A stretch of 64,000 nucleotides of DNA, from assembly GCF_029784165.1 (NCBI RefSeq), contig NC_073695.1, forward strand, positions 241,774,089-241,838,088. Direction: 5' to 3'. The notes under the pieces were generated by a model. It worked only from the letters and a program-made list of their open reading frames with translations. It was not told where the DNA came from and made no database searches. This DNA is from Wyeomyia smithii (taxonomy: Eukaryota; Arthropoda; Insecta; Diptera; Culicidae). This document shows positions 11,701 to 23,700 of the stretch, piece after piece. Position 1 is the stretch's first letter. Each line of letters begins with the position of its first letter. A program made the position numbers and the translations under genes.

Positions 11701-14700
11701 AACTTCCAGTAAATAAACAGCGCTCAAATTGCTACCCTTGATCTGCGCCGGCGATGCAAACAATCGATCAAAGTTTCACGCACGTAGTATTATTAATTCG
11801 CGAGAAAATTAGTTTGTAAAATTTGAGGTGAGCACGACCAGATAGATAACATAATGTCTTCTTAAACTGAAAAAAATATGTAAGATTATAGCTTTCTAAC
11901 AGTTGTTTGTTTTGCTAGACACGAAAAAAAGGAAATGCGTCATATCTTCAGAAAATGCAATAAAGTTTTCCCGTGAGCAATCAAAGAAGTCGCCTCTTTG
12001 AACCCAGCGAGCAATTATTTTGACCTGGCTAGGGGCACCATAATTCGCAGAAATGGCTGAAAACTTTTGGTGTTTCATATTTTTTCAGTTTAAACTCTAG
12101 GGAAATATTTTTCTCGCTTTTTTCGATCGCTGTAATTCACATCTAATATTGTTAAAAAATAATACGTCTTCCACCTGTTCATCAATAAAACAATCAAGCA
12201 AAAATAAAACACCAGAGAAAATTGAAGTAGGGTAGAAGCACCGGTTTTGGCCATGATAGAATAAAATTGATAATTGTGAAGAAGTATCTTAAATTACTCC
12301 TATTTCGAAGTTTCCTATTGAAACTGCTGTTGTTATTCGACAAATACATTACTTACTGTAGCAAACAAATATGCGTGTTTTACTTTTAATGGAACTCAAT
12401 ATACTCTCACAGGTTTACTGTACAGTCTAACGTTTAGGTAATTTGAAAGTTGTTTTTGATAGAGCATAATTTTGTTTAAATTTGTACATTTCTATAGCGA
12501 ATTTTGTTACCAGCATCAGGCACAACTTATTACAGCACATGGATAAAAAAAATAGGCATTATGGTATGATTTTTCTCTGCAATATCAAAAATAACAGAAG
12601 CTTCCGAAAACGATCAATGATCCATTCTTGGCCTCATATCAAAGCAATTCCATAATTTATAATCCTGATATTGGCCATATGTAAACAAATCCATGGTAAC
12701 GTATTAACATTGATGCAAAACATAAAAAGTACGAAGTTTTTCGGGCTGTCATAAGATATCGCATGAGATTCGTGAAAACACACAACTGGTTTTGGATAAG
12801 AAAGATTATATTACTACAGCACCGCTATTTGATGGAACACATCCGTTCCGCATAATATATCCGTTTTCTATTGGTTCAGATTATTTACAAAATTGTAACT
12901 TCGGTTGTATCTACCGAAACTAACGCTTCGGACTTTTAACTATAGTTGGTAAATAATACAAATAAGTTTCTATGTGAAAAAAGCAAAGAGCGGAAGCTTA
13001 TTAATAAAGATAAATGATCACTGATGTGATGTCAGTGTTATTAAATATCCTACTCAATTCGAATAAAATTCTAGCTCGAAGTACTTTGCACTGCTAGCTA
13101 TGTGTGAATATAATATTATTATTTAGTTTAATTAAAAGATATACTGGCTTTTAAGTAAGTTTAATAACGAGCATTTTCTGCTGATTAAATATATCTACAT
13201 GGTGAAGTCAAAGCGAATTGGCCAAAATAGGAACCCCGAGTGGCCAATCAAGAAATGCTATGGCCAAAATAAGAGCCTAGAGAAGTTTTTTGGTTGGAAA
13301 ATATATAAACAAAATAACATAATTTTACTATTTAAACTCAATGTTAGTGAAAAATATAGACGAGTTCATCCGATTTCCACGTTGAACTGATTCAATTACA
13401 CATTTTTCGAAGGAAGCAGGCCAAATGCTTCTCTTCAATAACATACTATGGCCAAAACCGGTGCTTTTACCCTACGGTAGGATTTTTTTTACGTGGGCTG
13501 CTTTTCTCTATTAGGTAAAAACGGTACAAGATATCGACCTTATTTCAATCACGTTTTTCGTTTTAGGCCAAAAATAATCATATATCCGTTTTAAGAAAAA
13601 AATCACAATTTTTCGTGTAAATACATACTGAAAATATAAAATATTTTATTTTGGTCTCTAGAATGACTACTATTATATTCATGACTAGTATTATATTCAA
13701 CAAGGTTCAAACTTTTAGGAAAGTTTTCTTTGTTATATTTCCAACTTAAAAAGTCACCTTTTTACGCGGTCCCATGCAAATTTGAAAAGCATCACCCGCG
13801 AAAACAAAAATTTTGTATATGTAAGTGTGAATATATAAAAATTTTTTGAGCTTTATTATAATTTTTTTTTTGAGCTTAATTCAATATTTAATCGTCTTGA
13901 TAAAGACGATTCACATGAGATTAAATTTGAATTTTTCTACACTCCTATTATATAATGAACCAGGAGTGTGCTTAGAGTGAGTTAAAACAAATAGATCAGG
14001 TTTGGTGGAAATTTTGGTAAATTTCCATTTAACCTCATTTAAAGGGTGGAACGACCAAAAAGTGCTTAACTTCAAAGGGATTAGAGTGTTTGGGGACGGG
14101 AAAGTGCAAGTTGGCAGAGATATGTGAAAACATTAAATTGTCTAAATTCGAAAAAAATATTTGATTTGGCAGACGATAAGCCGTTTCTGCAACAGCACAC
14201 GGGAACTTACGGAAGACGAAAAAAAGTCGTTGGGAGCGAGCAGCAATTCAAGGTGATCTGACGTGTAGCAGCTGAGATGGCCGACCCCGAGCATTCGTTT
14301 TTCGCCTTTCAGTGTACCGGCGTCAGTCAAATTTTCATCAGAACTAACTACTGAAACACGTTTTAGATCCTACCTACGCCCAGAAAATTGACCTAAAGTT
14401 ATTTGCTTGATCCAGCTGAGTGTGTGAACTCGTTACGACAGGTTACTTCTGATGGGAATGCTACTGATGTACCGGACATTGGTAGTGTTGGCAGAAAACA
14501 AGATTTTCGGGATTTAACCCTCTAGTGCCCAGTGTCGCATTTAGACGCTCTCTAATTGAACCTCTAAAAGGCTTCAACAAGAACTTAAAAAATGTTTATA
14601 AAGCTTCATAGTGATTTTTTCGAAGTCCGTCTAAACACTAAATCGATGTACTGAGCTTTGAACATATAAAGCTCTTCTTAGAGACAACCTAGCTCTTCAG

Positions 14701-17700
14701 TGTCCTCGGCAAAATTGGTGGGCATCTAAAGTACTATACTTTAACACAATGTAGTGCATTGATAGAGCATAACTGAGCTCCCTAGAGAGGTAAATGCAAA
14801 AAAGTAGGTTTTTCTATACAAATTTTCATACAAATTTGGAATGCAATGCGCTAAGCGGAGACAAAACCAATCAACTTCAAGTAAGTTTAGAATTGATTGG
14901 GGCCCCAAAAGGAACCAAAAAGCTCGGTTCTGGAATATCGATAACTTTGCCCCACCTTAACAAACATACTATAAACGTTATTTTGTCTTAACACTTTTCG
15001 GTTGTTCCACTCTTTCCGTGTAAAAAGATATGCCAATTATTATACCATGAGTTTGGGGCAAACTTCACCTATCAACCAAGACTTTGGTGTTCAAAATCCA
15101 AGATTAGAAGCATTTGAGTAGAACACATTCTCGTTACGCTTTTCACAACTCCCCACATAACTAAAGTGAGACGTAGTCCTACGTGAAAACAAATAAATTC
15201 CGAAATCCACATAAAAACTGCGTAAATCTAAAAAAAAATCGAGAAGTAACAAATATTGTTTGAGTGAAAGTTGGGAAAACTTCTCTGCCTTGAAAAAAAA
15301 AATCTTACTCAAAAAAATTTCATAGCCGAGTTTGCGTAAAATGCCTCACAACTCGACCCATTAGGCACACATGCCTCCGTGTTGCTCCCTAATTCAGATT
15401 CAGCTTTCTGCAGCAGTGCGGTTCTCTGGTTTTGATGAGAATTGCCAATCGTGTATCGATTAACAGATCCAGCTGTCATCGCTTCTATGTTCACAACATG
15501 AGTCAACACTACGGGTTGTCACACACTCGCACACACACTCGTCCAGCCTGCTGTGATTGGTTCTGTCTATCGTGTTGCGGTTTTCGCACTAAACTGCCTC
15601 CACCTCCCGCTGTGGCATCATCGTCATCATCATGTGGCAAAAAAGCCGAGCTAATTAATCTCTTTTCTCCTATCATTTGCAGCATCTAACGTATTAAGTA
15701 TATCATATCCAACCACCAATCCCTGTACAGTTCTAGTCGATGAAAAAGCAGAAATCTCTGCGGCCAAAAGTACGATAGCGAATGCGAACCGGGCATCGGA
15801 TCCAGCGGAAAGTGGCACGGCATCCGGTCGGGTGAAACCAGCTGCTGGCGGTAGTAGCATCGGCAGCAGCAACATCGGTGGCGGTGGCATCAGCAGTGCT
15901 GCCGATTCGCCCTCGCTAAGTTCCGCTTCCACATCCGCGTCTTCATCAGCGGCGTCAACCGCGCCGGCCAACAGCAATAGCATTAGCAATGCAAACAGCA
16001 ACAGCAACAACAACAATAACGGAGGTATAGTAAACATTCCCGTTTCGCAACACAGTAGACCACGTAGAAGTGTTCCTAACAGCAATCACCTAGGCAACGG
16101 CCTACTAAGGGGGAATGACGCCGGGATGTCACAACCGCAAATGGCTGATGACGGGCATGATGCTGATTATTCTGATAATTTAGTTTTGCATGACATTAGC
16201 GTAGATTCTAGTACAACAATCACTGACGACGGCACTACCGATGGTGATGGTATTAACGATAATGGTGTTAGCTCATCTACCACCCTTTCCACCGCCAGCG
16301 GCGGCAGCATTCCGGGTGGCGACGTAACAACATCATTATTCCAAGCCTACACTCCCATTTTGTCTTCGTCTTCTCCCGTGCACGGAATCGTTCCTATTGT
16401 TTCCGATGTTTTGTTTGTCTCTGCAACTACTACTACTCCTACTCCTACTTCCACCACTCATCCAACTTCCGCTTTACCGCAATCACAATCATTACCGTTA
16501 TCTTCCGGTTCCGGTACGCTGGAACTAAATGAGCAACCATATGAGGAGTCTAACGACGACGAGGCTGACAACGAGTTCGGGCAGAGTTTGCAATTAACTG
16601 GGAGTCCCACCGCCAGCTCATCCTATTACGATTCCGAGCAGGACGAGCCGGAGAAGGATGATGAAATTTTTACCGCTAATGATAATGGCATAACATATGT
16701 TACAACCAACGACGATGATCCTGATTTAATCACAAATAATTCATTCGATGTCGAACCAGGCGCCTCGACAGTACCAGCAGCAGCGGTTTTCCCCGTCGAC
16801 GACATTCCGATTGAAGTCGACGCAAAGCTACGCTTTGTGGAAGAGGAAAAACTACCGAATGACGATCCGTCAGCGCACTACATACATTTGGCACCAGGCG
16901 GGCCAGCAGCAATGGACGACATCGTAGATGTCGAACTAATTAGCCTCGAGGATGGTCCAGTGAGTGGCGAAGAGACGAAGAAGTCACGCAACAAACTTTA
17001 CTACAAGAACGTACAGGAGCATGACACGGAACGGGTAGAAATTCATACACTCCCGGCTGAGCCGAGCGCCGGTGAAAGTCATTCAATTCCAATTACCGCC
17101 TCGCCACCGGTTCCGGTTTTCCTGCTGCACGAAGGCAATTCGACGGCTGGTGGCCAGCAAAATGGGTCCATTTTGCCACGGCTGCTGGTCAACATATCCA
17201 TTGCAAGTGACCACGGAACCGGAACGGTCCAACACTCCGTTTATGTGCTCCAGGTTTCAATTCCAACGCCTCCGGAGTATGTCCCAAACCCGAAACCAAG
17301 CAGCGAATTCGACCCCGAAATGGAAGACTCGAACAGCGCCTGTTCTCCTCCCGAACCTCCCCCGGTTCCACCATGTCCTATCAAATGTCCTAATCTATCC
17401 CGATATGAAAAGTATCAGGTCATAAGTGTAATCGACGATAGCGGTTCCTTGGAGGATGTCGTGGAAAGTTCAGATTTACTAGCTAATGATACAACCGAGC
17501 AGGAGTCAACCACGACTAGCCCAGAAGAAGAAGAGGAGCAGCAACAAACAACAGATGTGACGACCACGGAAGAAGCCCAGCAGGATGCCACGACGGCAGC
17601 AGTGCAGCAACAATGCCCCAAGGTCGTCATACCACCCATTCTGATCCTGGAAGGTGAGCTAGGAAGAGAAACAAAAAAAAACACCATCTGTACATACCGG

Positions 17701-20700
17701 CGAATATATATAGGACATCACCATCATCATCGTCGTCATCGATAAGCAACGGAAAATTTTCCTAGAATCCACATCCGACGTGCTAACCAAAAATCGCATC
17801 CCGTTCAACATTCCACGGCTAGCTAACACGTTCCGCAGCTTTTTTTGCCCCTCCCTTCGTCTCCTTATTCACAGTGCCTTATCTTACCCCCTCAGGGGTG
17901 GGTATCTATGTGCACACGAAAAAAAAACCGAAAATGCTTTGCATGCTCGACTTGCTTCACTTTTGTTTTAACACACTAAGCATTAGAATTTAATTAATAT
18001 TCACCAAGCGTTCATCCACTTCTGGGGCATTATAGGGAGCCACCAGTGCCGCTAGTGCTTTATCCGTGGCGTACTAACTAACTTTTCTCATTTCTTTTTT
18101 CTTCTTTTCTTCTCTTCCTGTCCCTTCTCTAACGCTAACGCAAACCATCGAACTTCCGACTCTGTGAACTGCGCGAACAACTGCACAAAAACAAAAATCC
18201 GACGGCATCGCCTACTGTTCCACTATTTTCTCGATTGTGTATGGTTATGTTTTTTTTTTTGCGTGTGTATGTGTGTGCGCGCGTGTCAACAACAAAAAAA
18301 AAATAAACCACCAACTACAAACCAGGTGCCCGAACATTCCCAGCACGAAGTTTCCCACCCGATGGCACCACCTTCTCGCAGATCAACCTCGGCCAGCGCC
18401 TCTCGAAGGAAATTCCCCCGTACAGCTACTGGAACATGCAGTTCTACCAGTCGGAACCGGCCTACGTTAAGTTCGACTACGGAATACCGCGGGGAGCGTC
18501 GATCGGTGTCTATGCCCGCCGGAATGCGCTGCCAACGCACACCCAGTACCACTTCAAGGAGGTGCTGAGCGGTTTCAACGCACGCCAGACACGTGCCACC
18601 CATGTAAGTATCCATTCAGCTGAGTTCGGTAGTCTGCTTTGATGGAGTGGATAGATGGCGACACCGTCGTCTGCTAGAATCATCGATTTCTAATTAACTA
18701 GGCTCACCTTCATAGGCCAACAACTCATGAGGGATTTCATTCCAATTCGTCCTTTTTAAAAAAATCAAAACTAACAAAGTTCTGTTCTGTAAAGGCTGTC
18801 TGCCAACCGAGAGAGAGGTGAATTAGCATAAAATCCCGCATAGGTAAATTCCATAACCGAAGCCGGAGTCTAATATCTCAAATTCTCGCCAATCCGGGCG
18901 AACACCTCATCACGCCACTGTCACTGTCGGCAAAGCTCCGGCATACCGGCAAATTGATTCCTGCGTCTTCCGTGCGTGCGTACGTACCTAGCAGACGCAT
19001 AAATACATACCTTTCCGGCCGCGTGCCACACGTCTAGAATTTTGCACCCCTTCCTGCCGGCAGCTCGACAATCATCGCGCACATAAATGTCGGTCGATGA
19101 AGCATCTACGATGGCACTCCAGATTCACACCGGAGGGGCTTGCGGGTTTCGCAATGCCGCGCGTTGCACTTATTAATTAAGGGATTGAAAATAGATAAAG
19201 TGCGAGCGAGTGAGCGTCTAAGGGATGTCGGTTTTCTGCTCGGTAATTGATTTCTTTTTGATCGAGCTTCACCGCACCGAACCTGTCTCCTGTCGCTGCT
19301 CTGCTGGGAAGGGAAAGTCCCTCTCGGCTATGTGTTTATTAATCGAAGCGAGAAACTAGATTATATAATCTGCTTCATTCGTTGGTGGTATAACTCAATT
19401 CATTCCGAGAGACGAGGGTGCGCAGCATCCCTTCCCACATCTGTTGGCTAGGATTTATTTATACTTTCATCTAGCGCTCTAATCCAAGCGGCTCAGAAAC
19501 AGAATCCATTACAGTGATGGAAAAGAGCTATTGTTCGGGCGGGTTATCGAGCGATTTATCTACCATATCAAACCAGGCTATCGATTTCTTCTCCTGTTGA
19601 TGTAACGCAATAATTAAAATGCCAAAATCCCTGAATGGCGGGGGCAATTTTGTTGTTTTCCCTCCACTTTTGCAGCCGTCGATGCGCCGTGAAGTAACCC
19701 GCTACATGGAACCGGGCCACTGGTTCCTGTCGATCTACAACGACGATGGCGACGCCCAGGAGCTCACCTTCTACGCAATCGTAGCCGAGGACATGACCCA
19801 GAACTGCCCGAACGGATGCTCCGGAAATGGGCAGTGCCTGCTCGGGCACTGCCAGTGCAATCCGGGCTACGGCGGGGACGACTGCAGCGAGAGTAAGTTA
19901 TTTAGCGTAGTTTGTATCTATTTTGGGTTGTGTTTTCATGCAAGTTCAAGACGTCAAAATGTTCTAAAGTATGCTCCTCACATGGTAAATTAGAATATTA
20001 ATAAATTATTATCATCAATTAACCTGGGTCATCAAACTCCTTCTTAGTGCATCATACTTCATCGTTGTTTTCAACGTATATGATTTAGTATTCCATACAC
20101 TTTACTTTTAATTACACTTCCGCACCTGTCATCATGTTTTCCCATTCTGAATTGGATCTAAGTTCGAATTTCAACACTAAAAGGTCAAAATAGAGGGGTG
20201 AAACTGAAGCAAACTTAAAACTGTTAGTCGAAAATTTTGAAATTGCCACGATAAAAATTGAGAAATAATTGGAGTTTGCTGCCAATTGGATATTGGACTT
20301 TTTCCAACTTTTTATCCTCTGAAAGCTTCCATTCAAAAAGTTTTGGTCCCCTTGGATTTTAAATTTTAAAACTTTTTTGTGCCAAAAATAACTTTTAAAT
20401 TCTTGCCGTTAGGGGCCGTTCCTAAACCACGTGGTCATAAAGAGGGGGATGGGGGGGTTTGTCAAAAGACCACGAAAGACCACGCACGGGGGTGGGGGGG
20501 TTTACGAAATGACCACGTGATCTTTTTTCCTGACTTATAGTTTATTGTTGCCACCAAGTCAACAATGAAGCTTTTGCATTTTAGAAAAATAGAAAATTTT
20601 TGGCACTTGACAAATGAAAAGATCACGTGATCAAAGTCGCATGGGGAGGGGGGGGGGGTGTTGGCCACAATACCACGGGGTGGCGGTACGGGGGTCTAAA

Positions 20701-23700
20701 ACACGATCAAAATATGTCAATCTCTTTCATTTTCAATTATTAGAATTTCGGGCCTTTGATTCGTACACTCATAGCTTTGACCTTCGACTCTTTGTCTTTC
20801 GGAATCTTGTACTCATAGACAATTGGATTAAGACATCCTGAGTGTTTGTCCAGTAACGTTGATGGCTTGAGCTTTGGGTGATTTTGAATGTTTGAAATTC
20901 GAAGACAATTGAAACTTTGACCTTTTGTCGTTTCGGAATCTTGATTGGGAAGTTTGATGCTTCTGAACTCCTGTGTAAATTTGAGAAATTAGATAAAAAC
21001 GATTTGACAAATCAAGAATACACACTGCTCATAATCTTTCTCAACATTTGTCTGCAATTACTTCAGGAATAACTAAAAGATATATATTTTCTTTGTAAGA
21101 AATGGATCTCCAGACTTTTAGTGGGATGAGTCAAAAATGAAATTCTTCTTATATATTCGAAAACAACGAATCATTTATGTAAAATAAATGAAAATAGTTT
21201 TTTTTTCTCTGATTCGAATATATATAAAATTCGATTATATATATCGAAAAGAAATCGGAGACTATATATAATCGAGTCCGACCTGTACTGTGAAGTTATA
21301 AATTTTTGACTCCTCGATCATTTAGATCCCGCTTTAATGTTTAGTACAAAAAGTTTACCAGGACACTTGGAAAATTAGAAATACAGAACAAAAGGAATTT
21401 AAAAACTAACTAACGTTCTCTTGTTTTTGTAAGATTTGGACCACTGCGACCATTATTTTGATCTTATGTGGTAGTTCCCTATCTTAGTCCCAATCCAACT
21501 CTTAATTTTACACATCTGAAATTTTGTCTCATTACATCTTCGTACTTCGTCCTTCATCATACTATATTGTATTCCATCATATTTCATCGTTGTTGGTTAC
21601 CTCATAAGATTGTATTTTTCCTGACAATCATGAGCTCCGTTGAAATTGAGATCAAGAAAAAGATTGTAGCTATATTAAATTTTATGGCAAAAAAATCAAT
21701 TTTTCAACTTTTCCATTGAAAATTTAGGAGGCCTAGCCTACTTTTCATAAGAAAATTTTACCCAATAACGTTTTGGAATGCAGCAAAATGCAAGGGTGCA
21801 AATAATCACTTGGGTTGTTTTTCGCAAGCCAATAAATGGCTCATTTTTTTAAGTACAATTTTAAACAATTTTGTATGACTTGAAATTCGTATTATTATTT
21901 TTTTTTAATGCACGTGCAATGCTCTCTGATATTGAAATTCCGCTTAGAACTTGAATACAATTTTGCCTTAAGCCCCAAATATTTTTTGTTCGCATGAATG
22001 AAAGACTTTATTAGGAACTCACTATGCACGTCTTTTTAACCGAAACGGTTTTCAACTCCATTGCCATTAGATTTTTCATGCCACCGAAGAAAACCATCGC
22101 AAAACAAATCATAAGCGCTTGCGATATTTTATCGCCATTTCCATTCAAAAAATATGCTAGTTATGTAGGTTACAAATATCTCAGACACTCTTATTCACTA
22201 ATAGCAAGAGCTGCGAAAAAAATACTAGAATAAAACTCAGATTCACCTTTTAGGTTATCTTCGGCAAATCTTATGGGTGGTTCCCTTGTTGGCAAACAAA
22301 CTACAGGGTATCACCATGAAAATGATACACTTTATTTATTCCATAAAATTAAAACAGAAGAATATTTCTTCTCTGTTTCTTTTCCAGTATCTCTACTGTA
22401 ACGTGACAGTTGAATCAATTAAATCCTTCGCCTTTGCATTTGAATACGGCTCGCGAACGCTTTTCAAAATTGTTACCAACCGCACGCACGAATTCGATTG
22501 GCATTTCTTCCTAGATTTTCACCAAACGGTTTTAAAAAGTGTCCAAAGTCCCTAGGTTGAAAGTAGGAACTTTTTTATCCAAATAATTTTTTGACACAAG
22601 GCAACAAATGGTCTAGTTAATGACGTATTTTTTTCAGTGTGGACTCATCTTTGCTACCAGAGATTAGATCTATTGTGATATTGCTCAGGTGTTTTCTGTA
22701 CTTCACACTTAATATTATTGATAGTAACACTATTGAAAGTTAGTGATACGCTTATTAGTCATATCCGTGCTTGTGTAAGCTTCACCTGTCCATTCAAGCT
22801 TACTGCTCTACTATACCGAGCCTCATCCTAACGATATCGCCCAATTAGTATTCCCTGGAGAGAACTTGATTACCTTACTCACACCAGTTTTATATAATCG
22901 GGACTTATGTTTGTTAGAAGGAGAGTCAACAGGCGTACTGTAGAATTCAGATTGAAGGAAGGGTACGAGGTGAAAAGCCTGAGAATAAACCCATGCTGAA
23001 AAGTTCTTTGACAACCAAATGGCCTGATTCTACTACGATTTGAACCCACGACCACCCACTTACCAAAGTGGACTTTGTAACCTTGCGGCTACGGAGCTCC
23101 CCGATTAAATGACGTGTTGTAAATAGTACTCTTTTTTAACTTCCCCTATCGATAAACAGCAGTGGCAACTTTCCTCTGCTAGATTATGTTCCCCAAACCA
23201 TTACAGCTGAAGCATTCAGAAATCGTTCCACTCCTGCTTATTTGACTGGAATATCACGAAGACATGCTCCATACACACGGCTGTTCAGAACAGCCTTCAG
23301 CGTAAATAATTTTTCATCTGAATGAATATGTCTGGCAACCCTGTTGACAATACTCCTGCGAGACAATCCGTAAATCTTTTGTTTCTTGAAAACTCTGTAT
23401 CCAGGGTCATTTTCGATTATTTAATGCATAGTATTATGGCTCATGTTCATTTCACGAGCCTTTTGAAGTAGAATACTTCTCTCAGGAAGTTCGGCTACAT
23501 AGGGATGTGAAATGAAAATCTAAAACTAAAAAAAGTGAGAAATATGTCCAATTTCAAATGCTAATAAATCGGTTAGTTTTCGATGGATTTCCTTCGTTTT
23601 TGCAACAATCGATTACAAAATCTTCTAAGATTCCTACCAAATGCATGAAATTGCAATTTTATCATTCGAACTATTGTACTATTGAAAATTCTTAAGCCTT

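Larger units (their letters stand above)
5717..15682 (+). other. Ten-m intron, 9966 nt, repeat-filled
   Basis: The intron begins GTGAGT and ends in a T-rich tract plus AG at 15681-15682. It contains the MITE at 7169-7329, a SINE at 8030-8385, a dispersed repeat in three copies from about 7855 to 8960, the eight-unit tandem array at 9064-11850, a MITE fragment near 11880-12090 and TIR elements at 12230-13472 and possibly 14041-15016. Simple repeats occur at about 6078-6100 (GT-rich) and 6896-6911 (AT). Segments 5764-7000, 13480-14040 and 15105-15660 hold nothing I can name. No tRNA, snoRNA or nested gene is supported. Confidence 0.85.

Noticed and set aside
9064..11850. CRISPR-like array
   Set aside because: Units are about 315-350 bp, diverged over their whole length, with no short exact repeat and unique spacer pattern, and the genome is eukaryotic.
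17654..17745. His-rich tail (GHHHHHRRHR) continuing the linker exon
   Set aside because: It lies behind a good donor (GTGAGC at 17654); the next exon begins in the matching phase. It is intron read-through.
21240..21295. TIR-like end of a pogo-type element (TACAGGTCGGACTCGATTAT on the minus strand)
   Set aside because: The wording is reminiscent of mosquito TIRs, but I could not find a convincing partner end, so it is left out as a feature.
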